A DNA stretch of 64,000 nucleotides from Candidatus Albibeggiatoa sp. nov. NOAA (GTDB lineage Bacteria; Pseudomonadota; Gammaproteobacteria; Beggiatoales; Beggiatoaceae), in contig JAOXRS010000223.1 of the NCBI GenBank assembly GCA_025800385.1, positions 67,823 to 131,822 on the forward strand, in the 5' to 3' direction. A program made the position numbers and the translations under genes. Shown here one piece after another: positions 27,677-36,127 of this stretch (within the stretch, counting starts at the first letter, position 1; each line of letters begins with the position of its first letter). The notes below the pieces were generated by a model. The model did not search any database. It was not told where the DNA came from and worked only from the letters and a program-made list of their open reading frames with translations.

Positions 27677-28816
27677 CTATACAAACCCTAACAAACGATC
27701 GTCAAAATCAGCTGTTGCCAACGCCATCACTTTAAATGTTTCGCCCATTTCTTGGGGCATTAATAAAATTTTGGCTTGCTGACTGAAGTTAAAATATTCC
27801 TTGCTTTCCTTATCTTCAATGCTTTCCATAATTTGTAGCAAACCCGCTTGCATTAAGAAATTTCCCTGATTGCTGTAGCCCGCAACTTGCAAACCAGATT
27901 CAATTGCTGCTTCACCAACCGCTGTAAAATCTACGTGTGCAGTAATATCTTGCAAACCAACATAAATCAATGGATCAGGATGCGCATAATGCTTATAGTG
28001 ACACATCAGTGTGCCCATACTGCGTTGTGGGTGATAGAATGTATCTTGCAGAAAACCATAATCGATTAACAAAGCAATCCCTGACTCCAATGTATCGGCA
28101 ATGGCTTGAATCCAACCTTTAACTTGTGGATTCATTTCAGACTCATAATCAGCTGGTAATTGGTATTTTTCGATTAATGACGCAATTTCTTGATTCTCAT
28201 ATGTTTGCATTTGCCAGATAAATTGTTCATTTTCGTCAACGGCCACATAATATTCATTGATGCCTTGTTCAGTAGCTTGGAATTTGGTCACAGGCATTGC
28301 ATCCAGCACTTCATTCGCCACAACAACGCCATTGATTTTCTGTTCAGGTAAGGCATATAACCACTGCACCCGATCCAATAAATGCGGAACGTGTTTCTCA
28401 ATCGTTTCTTGCTGCAACTGTTTTAAATCTGCACTGAGTTCTAAAATCAAATATTGTTGCGGCAAGCAACCCAACTGCTCCAAACTTTTCAATAATCCTG
28501 CAGCTAAAATGCCTGAACCTGCACCAAATTCTAAAATCGTGTCATGTTTCTCATTTTGCAAAATTTGCTGACATTGTCGTGCAAGCGTTTGGGCGAATAA
28601 TGGTGATAACTCTGGTGCAGTAATAAAATCCCCTTTTGCCCCAAATTTGTGTTTATTTCCCGTGTAATAGCCCAATTGTGGTTCATATAATGCTAACTGC
28701 ATAAACTCACTAAATGGGATTGCCCCACCTGCCTGCTGGATTTTTTGTATAATGACTTGCTTTAATTGTTGGCTATAAGCCTGTTCTGATGCGGTTGGTT
28801 GTGGTAGTTGAGACAT
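27677..28816 (-). CDS. MidA/NDUFAF7-family SAM-dependent methyltransferase
   Basis: This 379-residue class I methyltransferase belongs to the COG1565/DUF185 family. The mitochondrial homologue (MidA/NDUFAF7) methylates an arginine of complex I subunit NDUFS2; the bacterial target is not established. Visible signatures are PFSEFMQLALYEPQLGYY, GDFITAPELSPLFAQTLA, the SAM loop LEFGAGSGILAAGLL and VVANEVLDAMPV. It is divergent from the pteridine reductase, with 47 bp between the start codons. Confidence 0.92.
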   Translation of the reverse strand: MSQLPQPTASEQAYSQQLKQVIIQKIQQAGGAIPFSEFMQLALYEPQLGYYTGNKHKFGAKGDFITAPELSPLFAQTLARQCQQILQNEKHDTILEFGAGSGILAAGLLKSLEQLGCLPQQYLILELSADLKQLQQETIEKHVPHLLDRVQWLYALPEQKINGVVVANEVLDAMPVTKFQATEQGINEYYVAVDENEQFIWQMQTYENQEIASLIEKYQLPADYESEMNPQVKGWIQAIADTLESGIALLIDYGFLQDTFYHPQRSMGTLMCHYKHYAHPDPLIYVGLQDITAHVDFTAVGEAAIESGLQVAGYSNQGNFLMQAGLLQIMESIEDKESKEYFNFSQQAKILLMPQEMGETFKVMALATADFDDRLLGFV

Positions 28817-28863
28817 AAGACTTTGATTTACTCAGCGCATTTTAGATGTTAAGGAGAACGATA

Positions 28864-29613
28864 ATGACAAAAGCTTTGCAAGGTAAAGTTGCATTGATTA
28901 CAGGAGGCGTAAAGCGTGTCGGTGCAACAATTGCGCGTCAGTTACATGCAGAAGGTATGAAGTTAGCCCTACATTATCGCCATTCGGAACAAGAGGCTCA
29001 TGATATACAAGCCGAATTGAATAAGCAACGACCTGATTCTGTGATTTTATTACAAGCAGACTTAGGCCACGTCGCCAAGTTGAACAGCATGGTTAATCAA
29101 GTTATTGAATCATTTGGACAATTAGATGCGTTGGTAAATAATGCATCAAGTTTTTACCCAACCCCCGTCGGCAAGATCGAGGAACATGATTGGGATGAGT
29201 TGATGGCAAGTAATTTAAAAGCCCCCTTATTTTTATCACAAGCGGCTGCCCCACATTTAACTAAATCAGAGGGTTGCATTGTGAATCTAGCTGATATTCA
29301 TGCAGATAGACCATTGAAAAAATACCCAGTGTATTGTTGCGCTAAAGCAGGTTTAGTGATGTTAACTAAGAGTTTAGGCCGTGATTTAGGCCCACATGTT
29401 CGGGTGAATGCGGTTGCACCGGGGGCAATTTTATGGCCAGAAAATGATGATATGGATGAAGTGACAAAACAGCGGATTATTTCACAGATTGCACTAAAAC
29501 GTCACGGTAGCCCTGAAGATATTGCAAAAACGGTATTATTTTTAATCAGAGATGCCAAATATATTACAGGGCAAGTGATTCCTGTTGATGGCGGTCGGAC
29601 GCTAGGACAGTAG
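28864..29613 (+). CDS. pteridine reductase-like short-chain dehydrogenase
   Basis: This 249-residue SDR enzyme resembles pteridine reductases/FolM, which reduce dihydro- or biopterins with NADPH. The cofactor motif is TGGVKRVG, with the Arg position typical of pteridine reductases in place of the usual TGxxxGxG. The catalytic YCCAK follows LADIHADRP, and a C-terminal ITGQVIPVDGG closes the fold. The ATG at 28864 has AAGGAG at 7 nt; a frame six codons longer has no such site. It converges on moaC, another pterin-related gene. The link between the two is only positional. Confidence 0.88.
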   Translation: MTKALQGKVALITGGVKRVGATIARQLHAEGMKLALHYRHSEQEAHDIQAELNKQRPDSVILLQADLGHVAKLNSMVNQVIESFGQLDALVNNASSFYPTPVGKIEEHDWDELMASNLKAPLFLSQAAAPHLTKSEGCIVNLADIHADRPLKKYPVYCCAKAGLVMLTKSLGRDLGPHVRVNAVAPGAILWPENDDMDEVTKQRIISQIALKRHGSPEDIAKTVLFLIRDAKYITGQVIPVDGGRTLGQ

Positions 29614-29667
29614 GCAAATATGACTGATATTAAGGTATTGCGCCACAATATCGGTCATCATTTTAAG

Positions 29668-30144
29668 CTAATTTCTTTCCCACACGCCAGATTTACCACC
29701 TTCTTTCCTGACCAATCTGATTTTATCCATGCTCATACCACGATCAACTGCTTTACACATATCATAAATAGTGAGTAAAGCGACTTGTACCGAAGTCAGA
29801 GCCTCCATTTCAACACCTGTTTGACCACGGGTTTCAGCCTTGGCTTGACAATAAACAGCATTTTCATCAGGCAATAATTCAAAATCAACGCTGACATGGG
29901 TTAAAGCGAGAGGATGACACAACGGGATTAAATCACTGGTTTTTTTCGATGCCATGATCCCAGCAATCCGCGCAATGCCTAAGACATCGCCTTTTTTATG
30001 ATCGCCTGCTTGAATACGCGCTAAAGTATCCGCCTGCATATAAATCCAGCCTTCAGCAATTGCGATACGATGAGTTTCGGCTTTATCACCCACATCAACA
30101 ATGTGAGCTTCACCCGCTTGATTAAAATGTGTGAGTTCGGACAT
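29668..30144 (-). CDS. moaC: cyclic pyranopterin monophosphate synthase MoaC
   Basis: This 158-residue enzyme performs the second step of molybdenum cofactor synthesis, rearranging the MoaA product to cyclic pyranopterin monophosphate. Motifs are [40 protein letters not shown] and the C-terminal [11 protein letters not shown]. The start at 30144 (MSELTHF) agrees with the family; the open frame continues 32 codons upstream into the gatA end but those residues are not MoaC-like. The partner moaA is 26 kb away at 56012, so the pathway genes are split. Confidence 0.96.
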   Translation of the reverse strand: MSELTHFNQAGEAHIVDVGDKAETHRIAIAEGWIYMQADTLARIQAGDHKKGDVLGIARIAGIMASKKTSDLIPLCHPLALTHVSVDFELLPDENAVYCQAKAETRGQTGVEMEALTSVQVALLTIYDMCKAVDRGMSMDKIRLVRKEGGKSGVWERN

Positions 30145-30206
30145 TTTGGACAAATATAGGTAAGGGGCTGGTAACTGTAAGATGAGAAGCCACCAGCACA
30201 TGAAAA

Positions 30207-31661
30207 TTATGCAAATTGCTCTGGTAATTGACGATGCCAATCAGTGCGTTGCTGATATTGATGTGCGACATTTAATAATTTCGCTTCATCAAAATAGTTA
30301 CCAATTAACTGCATACCAACGGGTAGTTTATTCGCGAAGCCTGCTGGTAATGACATGGCTGGTAAGCCCGCCAAGTTCACGGCAATCGTGTAAATATCAG
30401 ATAAATACATGGTGATAGGATCATCAGCTTTTTCACCGATTTTAAATGCTGGGGTTGGGGTGGTCGGGCCTAAAATCACGTCAACTTTTTTGAATGCCGC
30501 TTTAAAGTCTTCACTGATTAAATGACGAATTTGTTGCGACTTTAAGTAATATGCATCGTAGTAACCTGCTGATAATGCATAAGTACCGACCATGATGCGA
30601 CGTTTCACTTCTGCGCCGAAACCTTCACCACGCGAACGCTTATACATATCAACTAAATCAACTGGATCTTCACAACGATAACCAAAACGCACGCCATCAA
30701 AACGTGATAAGTTAGAAGAACATTCTGCGGGTGCAATAATATAGTATACGGGTACAGCCAGTTTATTGTTTGGTAATTCAATTTCTTCAAACGTCGCACC
30801 GAGTTGCTCTAATTCTTTAATCGCTGTTTGTAACGCTGCATTGACTTCTGGGTCTAAACCTTCGCCGAAATAGTCTTTAGGTAAACCAATTTTTAAACCT
30901 TGAATATCATTATTTAAATCGGCACTGAAATCAGCTACAGGACGATCAATCGAGGTAGAATCACGCTCGTCAAAACCTGACATGGCTTCTAACAATAATG
31001 CCACATCTTCCGCGCTTTGACCCATAGGCCCACCTTGATCTAAGCTTGACGCGAATGCAATCATACCGTAACGAGAAACAAGCCCATAAGTTGGTTTCAT
31101 ACCTGTAATGCCGCATAAAGCCGCTGGTTGACGAATTGAGCCACCTGTATCTGTGCCTGTGGCAACGGGTGCTAAACGTGCTGCAACTGCCGCTGCTGAA
31201 CCACCAGAAGAACCACCGGGAACAGTGTCTAAATCCCAAGGATTTTTAACCGCACCATAAAAGCTGGTTTCATTTGACGAACCCATTGCAAACTCATCCA
31301 TATTGGTTTTACCCAACATCACCATGCCCGCTTTTTGAACATTTTCCACCACGCCTGCATTATAAGGTGCTGTAAAATTATCTAACATTTTAGATGCACA
31401 AGACGTTCTTACACCCTGAGTGCAAAAAATATCTTTATGAGCCATAGGGATACCTGTTAATTTACCTGCTTTACCTTGCGCTCTTAACTCATCAGCTGCT
31501 TTTGCTTGCTCTAAAGCTAATTCTGGCGTAACTGTAATAAAACTATTAAGCTGACCATCGTGCTGTTGAATACGGTCTAAAAAATATTGTGTCAGTGCTT
31601 GGCTTGTGGTTTCACCAGATTGAAGGGCTTGAGATAATTCAGATAAGGTTTTATTGTGCAT
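30207..31661 (-). CDS. gatA: Asp/Glu-tRNA amidotransferase subunit A
   Basis: This 484-residue amidase is the glutaminase subunit of GatCAB, which converts Glu-tRNA(Gln) and/or Asp-tRNA(Asn) to the amide forms. The Ser-cisSer-Lys triad region is visible: [34 protein letters not shown] and [15 protein letters not shown]. Usually gatC precedes and gatB follows, but neither is present here; moaC follows downstream at 62 bp. The others must be elsewhere. GltX at 40610 would be the synthetase feeding this route. Confidence 0.96.
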   Translation of the reverse strand: MHNKTLSELSQALQSGETTSQALTQYFLDRIQQHDGQLNSFITVTPELALEQAKAADELRAQGKAGKLTGIPMAHKDIFCTQGVRTSCASKMLDNFTAPYNAGVVENVQKAGMVMLGKTNMDEFAMGSSNETSFYGAVKNPWDLDTVPGGSSGGSAAAVAARLAPVATGTDTGGSIRQPAALCGITGMKPTYGLVSRYGMIAFASSLDQGGPMGQSAEDVALLLEAMSGFDERDSTSIDRPVADFSADLNNDIQGLKIGLPKDYFGEGLDPEVNAALQTAIKELEQLGATFEEIELPNNKLAVPVYYIIAPAECSSNLSRFDGVRFGYRCEDPVDLVDMYKRSRGEGFGAEVKRRIMVGTYALSAGYYDAYYLKSQQIRHLISEDFKAAFKKVDVILGPTTPTPAFKIGEKADDPITMYLSDIYTIAVNLAGLPAMSLPAGFANKLPVGMQLIGNYFDEAKLLNVAHQYQQRTDWHRQLPEQFA

Positions 31662-31852
31662 AGCTTTTTATCAGTTTTAAGTTCTAAAATTATTTTCTGC
31701 TGTCGTAATGTTTTGGCTAAAAACGGGCGGTTCAGAATCTAAAATAATACCCATTGTAGCAGAAAACGCGACATTTCTATGCGATTGTTTAGCATAATAA
31801 GTTGGGATTATTGCGTGATACATAACAGTCTATCAAAGCGGTAAACTGATAT

Positions 31853-32218
31853 TTAAAATTGCTTGGTTTGTAACATAACTAAAGTACATCCTTTTACAAC
31901 TTCAATACCTTGTTTTTCAGCCTCTTTTTTCAAAAAATCGTTTTCCGTGCCTGGATTCATAATAATACGTTGCGGTTGCAATCCCACAATCTCATCTAAC
32001 ATTTTATTTGAGCGTTCTTCGCCAACGTATAAGGTTAAAGTATGAATAGGTTGATCGATTGCAGCTAGATTTTTATAGCAGGCTTGGTCGTGAATTTTAT
32101 CAATGTTAGGGTGAATCGGTAATACTTCATGTCCATATTCTAATAACATTTTCACCGCTTTATTAGAGTAACGGTCTGCTTTTGGTGATGCGCCTAAGAC
32201 TGCAACTTTGTAAGACAT
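31853..32218 (-). CDS. CoA-binding domain protein
   Basis: This 121-residue protein consists of a single CoA-binding Rossmann-like domain (CoA_binding_2 / YccU type): VAVLGASPKADRYSNKAVKMLLEYGHEVLPIHPN, RIIMNPGTEND and a C-terminal VVKGCTLVML. It binds coenzyme A in structurally characterised relatives, but its cellular role is unclear. The second of two adjacent ATG codons (32218) has better spacing from AAGGGG. It is monocistronic, separate from gatA by about 190 bp. Confidence 0.9.
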   Translation of the reverse strand: MSYKVAVLGASPKADRYSNKAVKMLLEYGHEVLPIHPNIDKIHDQACYKNLAAIDQPIHTLTLYVGEERSNKMLDEIVGLQPQRIIMNPGTENDFLKKEAEKQGIEVVKGCTLVMLQTKQF

Positions 32219-32390
32219 CATTGACCCCTTAAATTACTTTATATAATCATTTAAATTCATTGGAATTAGATGTTTATATAGTAAATTATTATTTTCAAGC
32301 CAACAAGCTAAATATTGGGATGGAGAATGTAGGAAGTGCAGATATTGAAAAGAGAAGGGGTATTTTTATAATTAGAGAATATCGACAAAC

Positions 32391-32420
32391 TGTTAGCCCT
32401 AGTTATAAATAGAGCTAACA
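32391..32420 (-). terminator. hairpin after argF
   Basis: An 11-bp stem (TGTTAGCTCTA with TAGGGCTAACA on the minus strand) lies 15 nt past the argF stop codon. There is no long T-run, so it may be a weak terminator or an mRNA 3'-end stabiliser. Confidence 0.5.
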
Positions 32421-32434
32421 ATTTAAACAGTAGC

Positions 32435-33349
32435 TTATTGCTTGCCGACTAATAAGAATTCAAGCAAGGCTTTTTGTGAGTGTAAACGGTTGCCCGCTTG
32501 TTCCCACACCACACTTTGTTCTCCGTCGATCACGCTGGCGGATACTTCTTCTTCACGGTGTGCAGGTAAACAGTGCATAAACATCGCATCTGATTTTGCC
32601 AATGACATTAATAAGCTGTTGACTTGATAAGGTTCAAAAGCTTGAGCACGTTTTTTTTGCTCTTCTTCTTGTCCCATACTTGCCCAAACATCAGTTGTGA
32701 CAATATCCGCATCCGTTGCAGCTTGCGCAGGGTCATGACACACTTCGATACTATCGCCTGCGGCTACGACTAATGCTTCATTTGGACAATAATCAGGTGG
32801 ACAAGCCACATGTAATTTAAATCCGAACAATTTTGCAGCGGTAATATATGAATGACACATATTGTTACCATCACCGATCCAAGCGATTTTTTTACCTTCG
32901 ATTGAACCGCGTCGTTCTACATAAGTTTGTATATCCGCTAAAATCTGGCACGGATGATACATATCAGATAAAGCATTAATGACGGGTACAGTTGCATTTT
33001 CTGCAAAAGTTTCAATCATTTCCTGCGAAAACGTCCGAATCATCACACAATCTACCATTTGTGATAAGACTTTCGCTGTATCTTCTACAGGCTCACCACG
33101 TCCAAGCTGTGTATCGCGTGGAGACAGAAAAATTGCACCGCCACCAAACTGCAACATGGCTGACTCGAATGAAACGCGGGTGCGGGTGGACGATTTTTCG
33201 AAGATCATCCCTAACACACGATTTTTCAACGGCTCATAAATTTCACCTTTTCGATGCATTGCTTTGAGCTGAATTGCGCGTTCAATAATGTAATTTAATT
33301 CCTCAGACGAAAAATCCGATATGGTTAAAAAATGACGAGGAGTAGCCAT
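32435..33349 (-). CDS. argF: ornithine carbamoyltransferase
   Basis: This 304-residue enzyme makes citrulline from ornithine and carbamoyl phosphate in arginine biosynthesis. Carbamoyl-phosphate-binding SSTRTR, the HPCQILAD motif and FMHCLPAHR (ornithine-binding Cys loop) are all intact. The ATG at 33349 has AAGGAG at 6 nt; an ATG two codons upstream sits directly on the Shine-Dalgarno sequence and is less likely. It lies 11 nt after argD in the same operon. The assignment is firm. Confidence 0.97.
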   Translation of the reverse strand: MATPRHFLTISDFSSEELNYIIERAIQLKAMHRKGEIYEPLKNRVLGMIFEKSSTRTRVSFESAMLQFGGGAIFLSPRDTQLGRGEPVEDTAKVLSQMVDCVMIRTFSQEMIETFAENATVPVINALSDMYHPCQILADIQTYVERRGSIEGKKIAWIGDGNNMCHSYITAAKLFGFKLHVACPPDYCPNEALVVAAGDSIEVCHDPAQAATDADIVTTDVWASMGQEEEQKKRAQAFEPYQVNSLLMSLAKSDAMFMHCLPAHREEEVSASVIDGEQSVVWEQAGNRLHSQKALLEFLLVGKQ

Positions 33350-33360
33350 GTTCATCTCCT

Positions 33361-34533
33361 TCAGTGCATGGCAAGAAAACTTTTAATCAAGCCACTAACT
33401 GTTAGAATTATTTTATCTGCTTGACTATCAGTCAAAATGAATGGGGGCAACAATCGAATTGTATTCCCAGCAGTTACGTTAATTAATAAGTGTTGCGCTA
33501 ATGCTTGTTGTACCAATTCAGCACAAGGGTGGTCGAGTTCAATACCAATCATCAATCCTTTAGCCCGAATAGATTGAACGCCTTGCACTTCAGACAACTG
33601 CGTAGCAAAACCCTTTTTCAAATATTCACTTAATTCATTAACACGTTGTAATAAATTATCTTGTTCGATGCTATCCAATACAGCTAACGCGGTTCTACAC
33701 GCCAAAGGATTGCCACCGAATGTTGTACCGTGTGTACCAGGGGAAAATAACTCAGCCGCCACACCACGCGCCAAACATGCACCAATCGGCACACCATTAC
33801 CAAGCCCTTTCGCTAAACTCAATACATCAGGCAAAATCTGATTGTGCTGGTAGGCAAACCACTGCCCTGTCCGCCCAATGCCTGTTTGAATTTCGTCTAA
33901 CATTAATAGCCATTGTTGCTGGTCACATAATGTACGCAGTTGATTTAAATAATCATCAGCAGGCACATTGACACCACCTTCACCTTGTACAGGTTCAACC
34001 ATCACCGCAACAATATTGTCTTGTTCCGCTAATTGCTGAATTGCAGCCACATCATTATATGGTACATGAATAAAGTCCAGCACTAATGGCTCAAAACCTT
34101 GTTGTACTTTCGGGTTACCCGTTGCACTTAAGGTTGCTAAAGTACGCCCATGAAATGAATTGTGTGTGACAATAATGGCAGGATTTGGAATATTTTTACG
34201 TCGCGCGTATAAACGAGCTAACTTAATCATGGCTTCATTGGCTTCTGCACCTGAGTTACAGAAAAACGCGTTTTCCATACCTGTGAGCGAAATCAGTCGA
34301 TCAGCCAATCGTCGTTGGTGTTCAATACCATAAATATTAGATGTATGAACTAAGGTTTGCGCTTGTTCACAAATGGCGGCAGTAACATTAGGATGTGCGT
34401 GACCTAAATTACACACAGCAATACCCGAGAGCGCATCTAAATATGATTGCCCTTCAGTATCCCACAATAGTGCACCTTCGCCTTTGGTAAACGTCACTGG
34501 CAAACGTGCGTAATTTGACATTAAAGTTGCCAT
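33361..34533 (-). CDS. argD: acetylornithine aminotransferase
   Basis: This 390-residue class III PLP aminotransferase converts N-acetylglutamate semialdehyde to N-acetylornithine. Visible are FCNSGAEANEAMIKLAR, the PLP aspartate motif MLDEIQTGIGRTG, the Schiff-base lysine in SLAKGLGNGVPIGA, and FGGNPLACR. It is first in the argDF operon. A well-spaced promoter and a terminator-like hairpin lie between 34534 and 34619, so leader-level control is plausible. A role in lysine synthesis (succinyl-DAP aminotransferase) is also possible. Confidence 0.95.
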   Translation of the reverse strand: MATLMSNYARLPVTFTKGEGALLWDTEGQSYLDALSGIAVCNLGHAHPNVTAAICEQAQTLVHTSNIYGIEHQRRLADRLISLTGMENAFFCNSGAEANEAMIKLARLYARRKNIPNPAIIVTHNSFHGRTLATLSATGNPKVQQGFEPLVLDFIHVPYNDVAAIQQLAEQDNIVAVMVEPVQGEGGVNVPADDYLNQLRTLCDQQQWLLMLDEIQTGIGRTGQWFAYQHNQILPDVLSLAKGLGNGVPIGACLARGVAAELFSPGTHGTTFGGNPLACRTALAVLDSIEQDNLLQRVNELSEYLKKGFATQLSEVQGVQSIRAKGLMIGIELDHPCAELVQQALAQHLLINVTAGNTIRLLPPFILTDSQADKIILTVSGLIKSFLAMH

Positions 34534-34554
34534 GATCTATCCCCAAAATGAAAA

Positions 34555-34573
34555 AGCAGCCCCGAAGGACTGC
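34555..34573 (-). terminator. argD: terminator-like hairpin in argD leader
   Basis: On the argD strand, GCAGTCC-TTCG-GGGCTGC forms a 7-bp GC-rich stem with a UUCG tetraloop, followed directly by TTTTT. It lies between the predicted transcription start and the argD start codon. Confidence 0.7.
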
Positions 34574-34590
34574 CTTTAAACCAAATTTTG

Positions 34591-34619
34591 ATTCTATCGC
34601 TTACGCATTGAAAATGCAA
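34591..34619 (-). promoter_or_regulatory. argD: predicted sigma-70 promoter of argD
   Basis: On the minus strand, TTGCAT (34619-34614) and TAGAAT (34596-34591) are separated by exactly 17 bp. The predicted start near 34584 lies upstream of the leader hairpin. Confidence 0.6.
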
Positions 34620-34856
34620 GGGTATAATAAAATGTTTCGGAATAAGGACATTATAAAAAGTATTAATTTGGAAGGAAAAGATAAATAAGAATTAATTTTT
34701 TAGAAAAGGGAGTAGGCTGAAATTACAAATTCCGCACTGCTTTTTTAAGCTAACTCATTATTATAATGACAAATTATTTACAACCCTAAAGCATCGCTGA
34801 CAAGTTTAACTATATTTTACTATCTTGATAAAGCGATTAACCAAATGCTTTAAGTG

Positions 34857-35000
34857 TCACCGTTGTTTTTTTCCATTTAATAAAATAATAGGCCAATAGA
34901 AAAAATGTCCAAAAATAAACAAAAATCCAATAATACCTACTATTTGTACTTCTAATAAATACAGCTCCCCATTAATCTGTATCAATTTAGAAGCAGTCAT
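34857..35000 (-). CDS. possible 47-residue small membrane protein
   Basis: A short open frame starts 24 nt past the stop codon of the REC-kinase gene on the same strand. It encodes a protein with a charged or polar N-terminus (MTASKLIQINGELYLLEV), one hydrophobic helix (IVGIIGFLFIFGHFFYWPIILL) and a basic tail (NGKKQR). The layout is that of a single-pass membrane micropeptide and could be translated from the kinase transcript. No clear Shine-Dalgarno sequence precedes the ATG and no homologue is recalled, so this remains tentative. Confidence 0.4.
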   Translation of the reverse strand: MTASKLIQINGELYLLEVQIVGIIGFLFIFGHFFYWPIILLNGKKQR

Positions 35001-35024
35001 TATAAAAATTATCTGGGATGACTT

Positions 35025-36125
35025 CTAAGCCTGTGGCAATGTAAAATAAAAGGTTGAACCTTGGCCTAATTCTGTTTCAACGCCCACTTCACCGCCTAAC
35101 TTTTCAACCACTTGCTGTACAATCGATAAGCCTAACCCATGGCCTTCTGCGCGGTCTTCATGTAAACGGGTAAAAGGGGTAAACAATTTTGCTTTGGCCT
35201 CAGGCGATAAACCATCACCATTATCCTTCACCCAAAAACGTACACCATCACTGACTTCTGTTGCACCTAATTCTAATTTTGGTGGTCTACCGCCATACTT
35301 TAAGCCGTTACTTAAATAATTCGCCCATACCTCTTCCAACCAAGGGGCATAAGCTCTAACCGTTGGCCAATTATCAGGCTTGTGTACCGTGCCATCATAA
35401 TCTTTTAATAAGTTAGTTAAACGGTGTTGCATCACTTGCTCAACGACAGAACCCATATCCACCGATTGCATGTCAACATTGCCTTTGGAAGTCCGAGCCA
35501 GTAATAATAATGCATCGATAATTCCAACCATTTTTTCACCAGATTGTACGATAGTTTTTAACTGACTCAGCATATCGACACTATCTGGATATTGTTCCTG
35601 ACAGTCCGCTGCAAGCAAATCAGCATAACCAATTACAATATTAAGTGGGCTTTTTAAATCATGAGCAACCGTTCGTGCAAAAGCTTCTAATTGTTGATTT
35701 TTCACTTGAAGCTCAGCTGCTTGATTGGCCATTTCTTTCTGCATTCGACAAATTTGTAAGTGGGTTCTAACCCGAGCCAAAACCTCTTCATGCTGGAATG
35801 GCTTAGTAATATAATCTGCAGCACCTAAACTAAAGCCTTTCACTTTATCCACTGTATCTGCTAGCGCAGTCATGAAAATAACGGGAATATCTTTAGTATC
35901 CTCATCATTTTTTAAAGCCTCACAAGCATCAAAACCATTCATTCCCGGCATCATGACATCCATCAAAATCAAATCAGGAGAAGCATACTTTGCTTTTTCA
36001 ATCGCACGCTTGCCATCTTGGGCAACCAACACCTTGAAGTTTTCTTTATTCAAGAATTCAAATAAAACACTAATATTTGCAGGTATATCATCTACAATCA
36101 ACAAAGTATCTTTTTGAGCAGTCAT
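35025..36125 (-). CDS. response regulator-histidine kinase hybrid
   Basis: This 366-residue cytoplasmic signalling protein has an N-terminal receiver domain (LIVDDIPANIS, phospho-acceptor Asp in LILMDVMMPGMNG, Lys in DYITKPF) joined by a short coiled coil to a HisKA domain (FARTVAHDLKSPLN, His near residue 156) and an HATPase domain (NYLSNGLKYGG, then DNGDGL and GHGLGLSIVQQV). It lacks a sensor and membrane segments, so its input probably arrives by phosphotransfer to the receiver. It begins 2 nt after the cca stop codon, suggesting translational coupling with cca. Confidence 0.93.
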   Translation of the reverse strand: MTAQKDTLLIVDDIPANISVLFEFLNKENFKVLVAQDGKRAIEKAKYASPDLILMDVMMPGMNGFDACEALKNDEDTKDIPVIFMTALADTVDKVKGFSLGAADYITKPFQHEEVLARVRTHLQICRMQKEMANQAAELQVKNQQLEAFARTVAHDLKSPLNIVIGYADLLAADCQEQYPDSVDMLSQLKTIVQSGEKMVGIIDALLLLARTSKGNVDMQSVDMGSVVEQVMQHRLTNLLKDYDGTVHKPDNWPTVRAYAPWLEEVWANYLSNGLKYGGRPPKLELGATEVSDGVRFWVKDNGDGLSPEAKAKLFTPFTRLHEDRAEGHGLGLSIVQQVVEKLGGEVGVETELGQGSTFYFTLPQA

Positions 36126-36127
36126 TG

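Larger units (their letters stand above)
34534..34856. other. argD leader and non-coding region
   Basis: This region holds the argD promoter and leader hairpin, described separately. Beyond them, an AT-rich stretch reaches the end of a possible 47-codon gene at 34857. Nothing else is recognised. Confidence 0.5.

Noticed and set aside
30145..30240. Longer moaC start
   Set aside because: The added 32 residues overlap gatA and have no counterpart in MoaC proteins.
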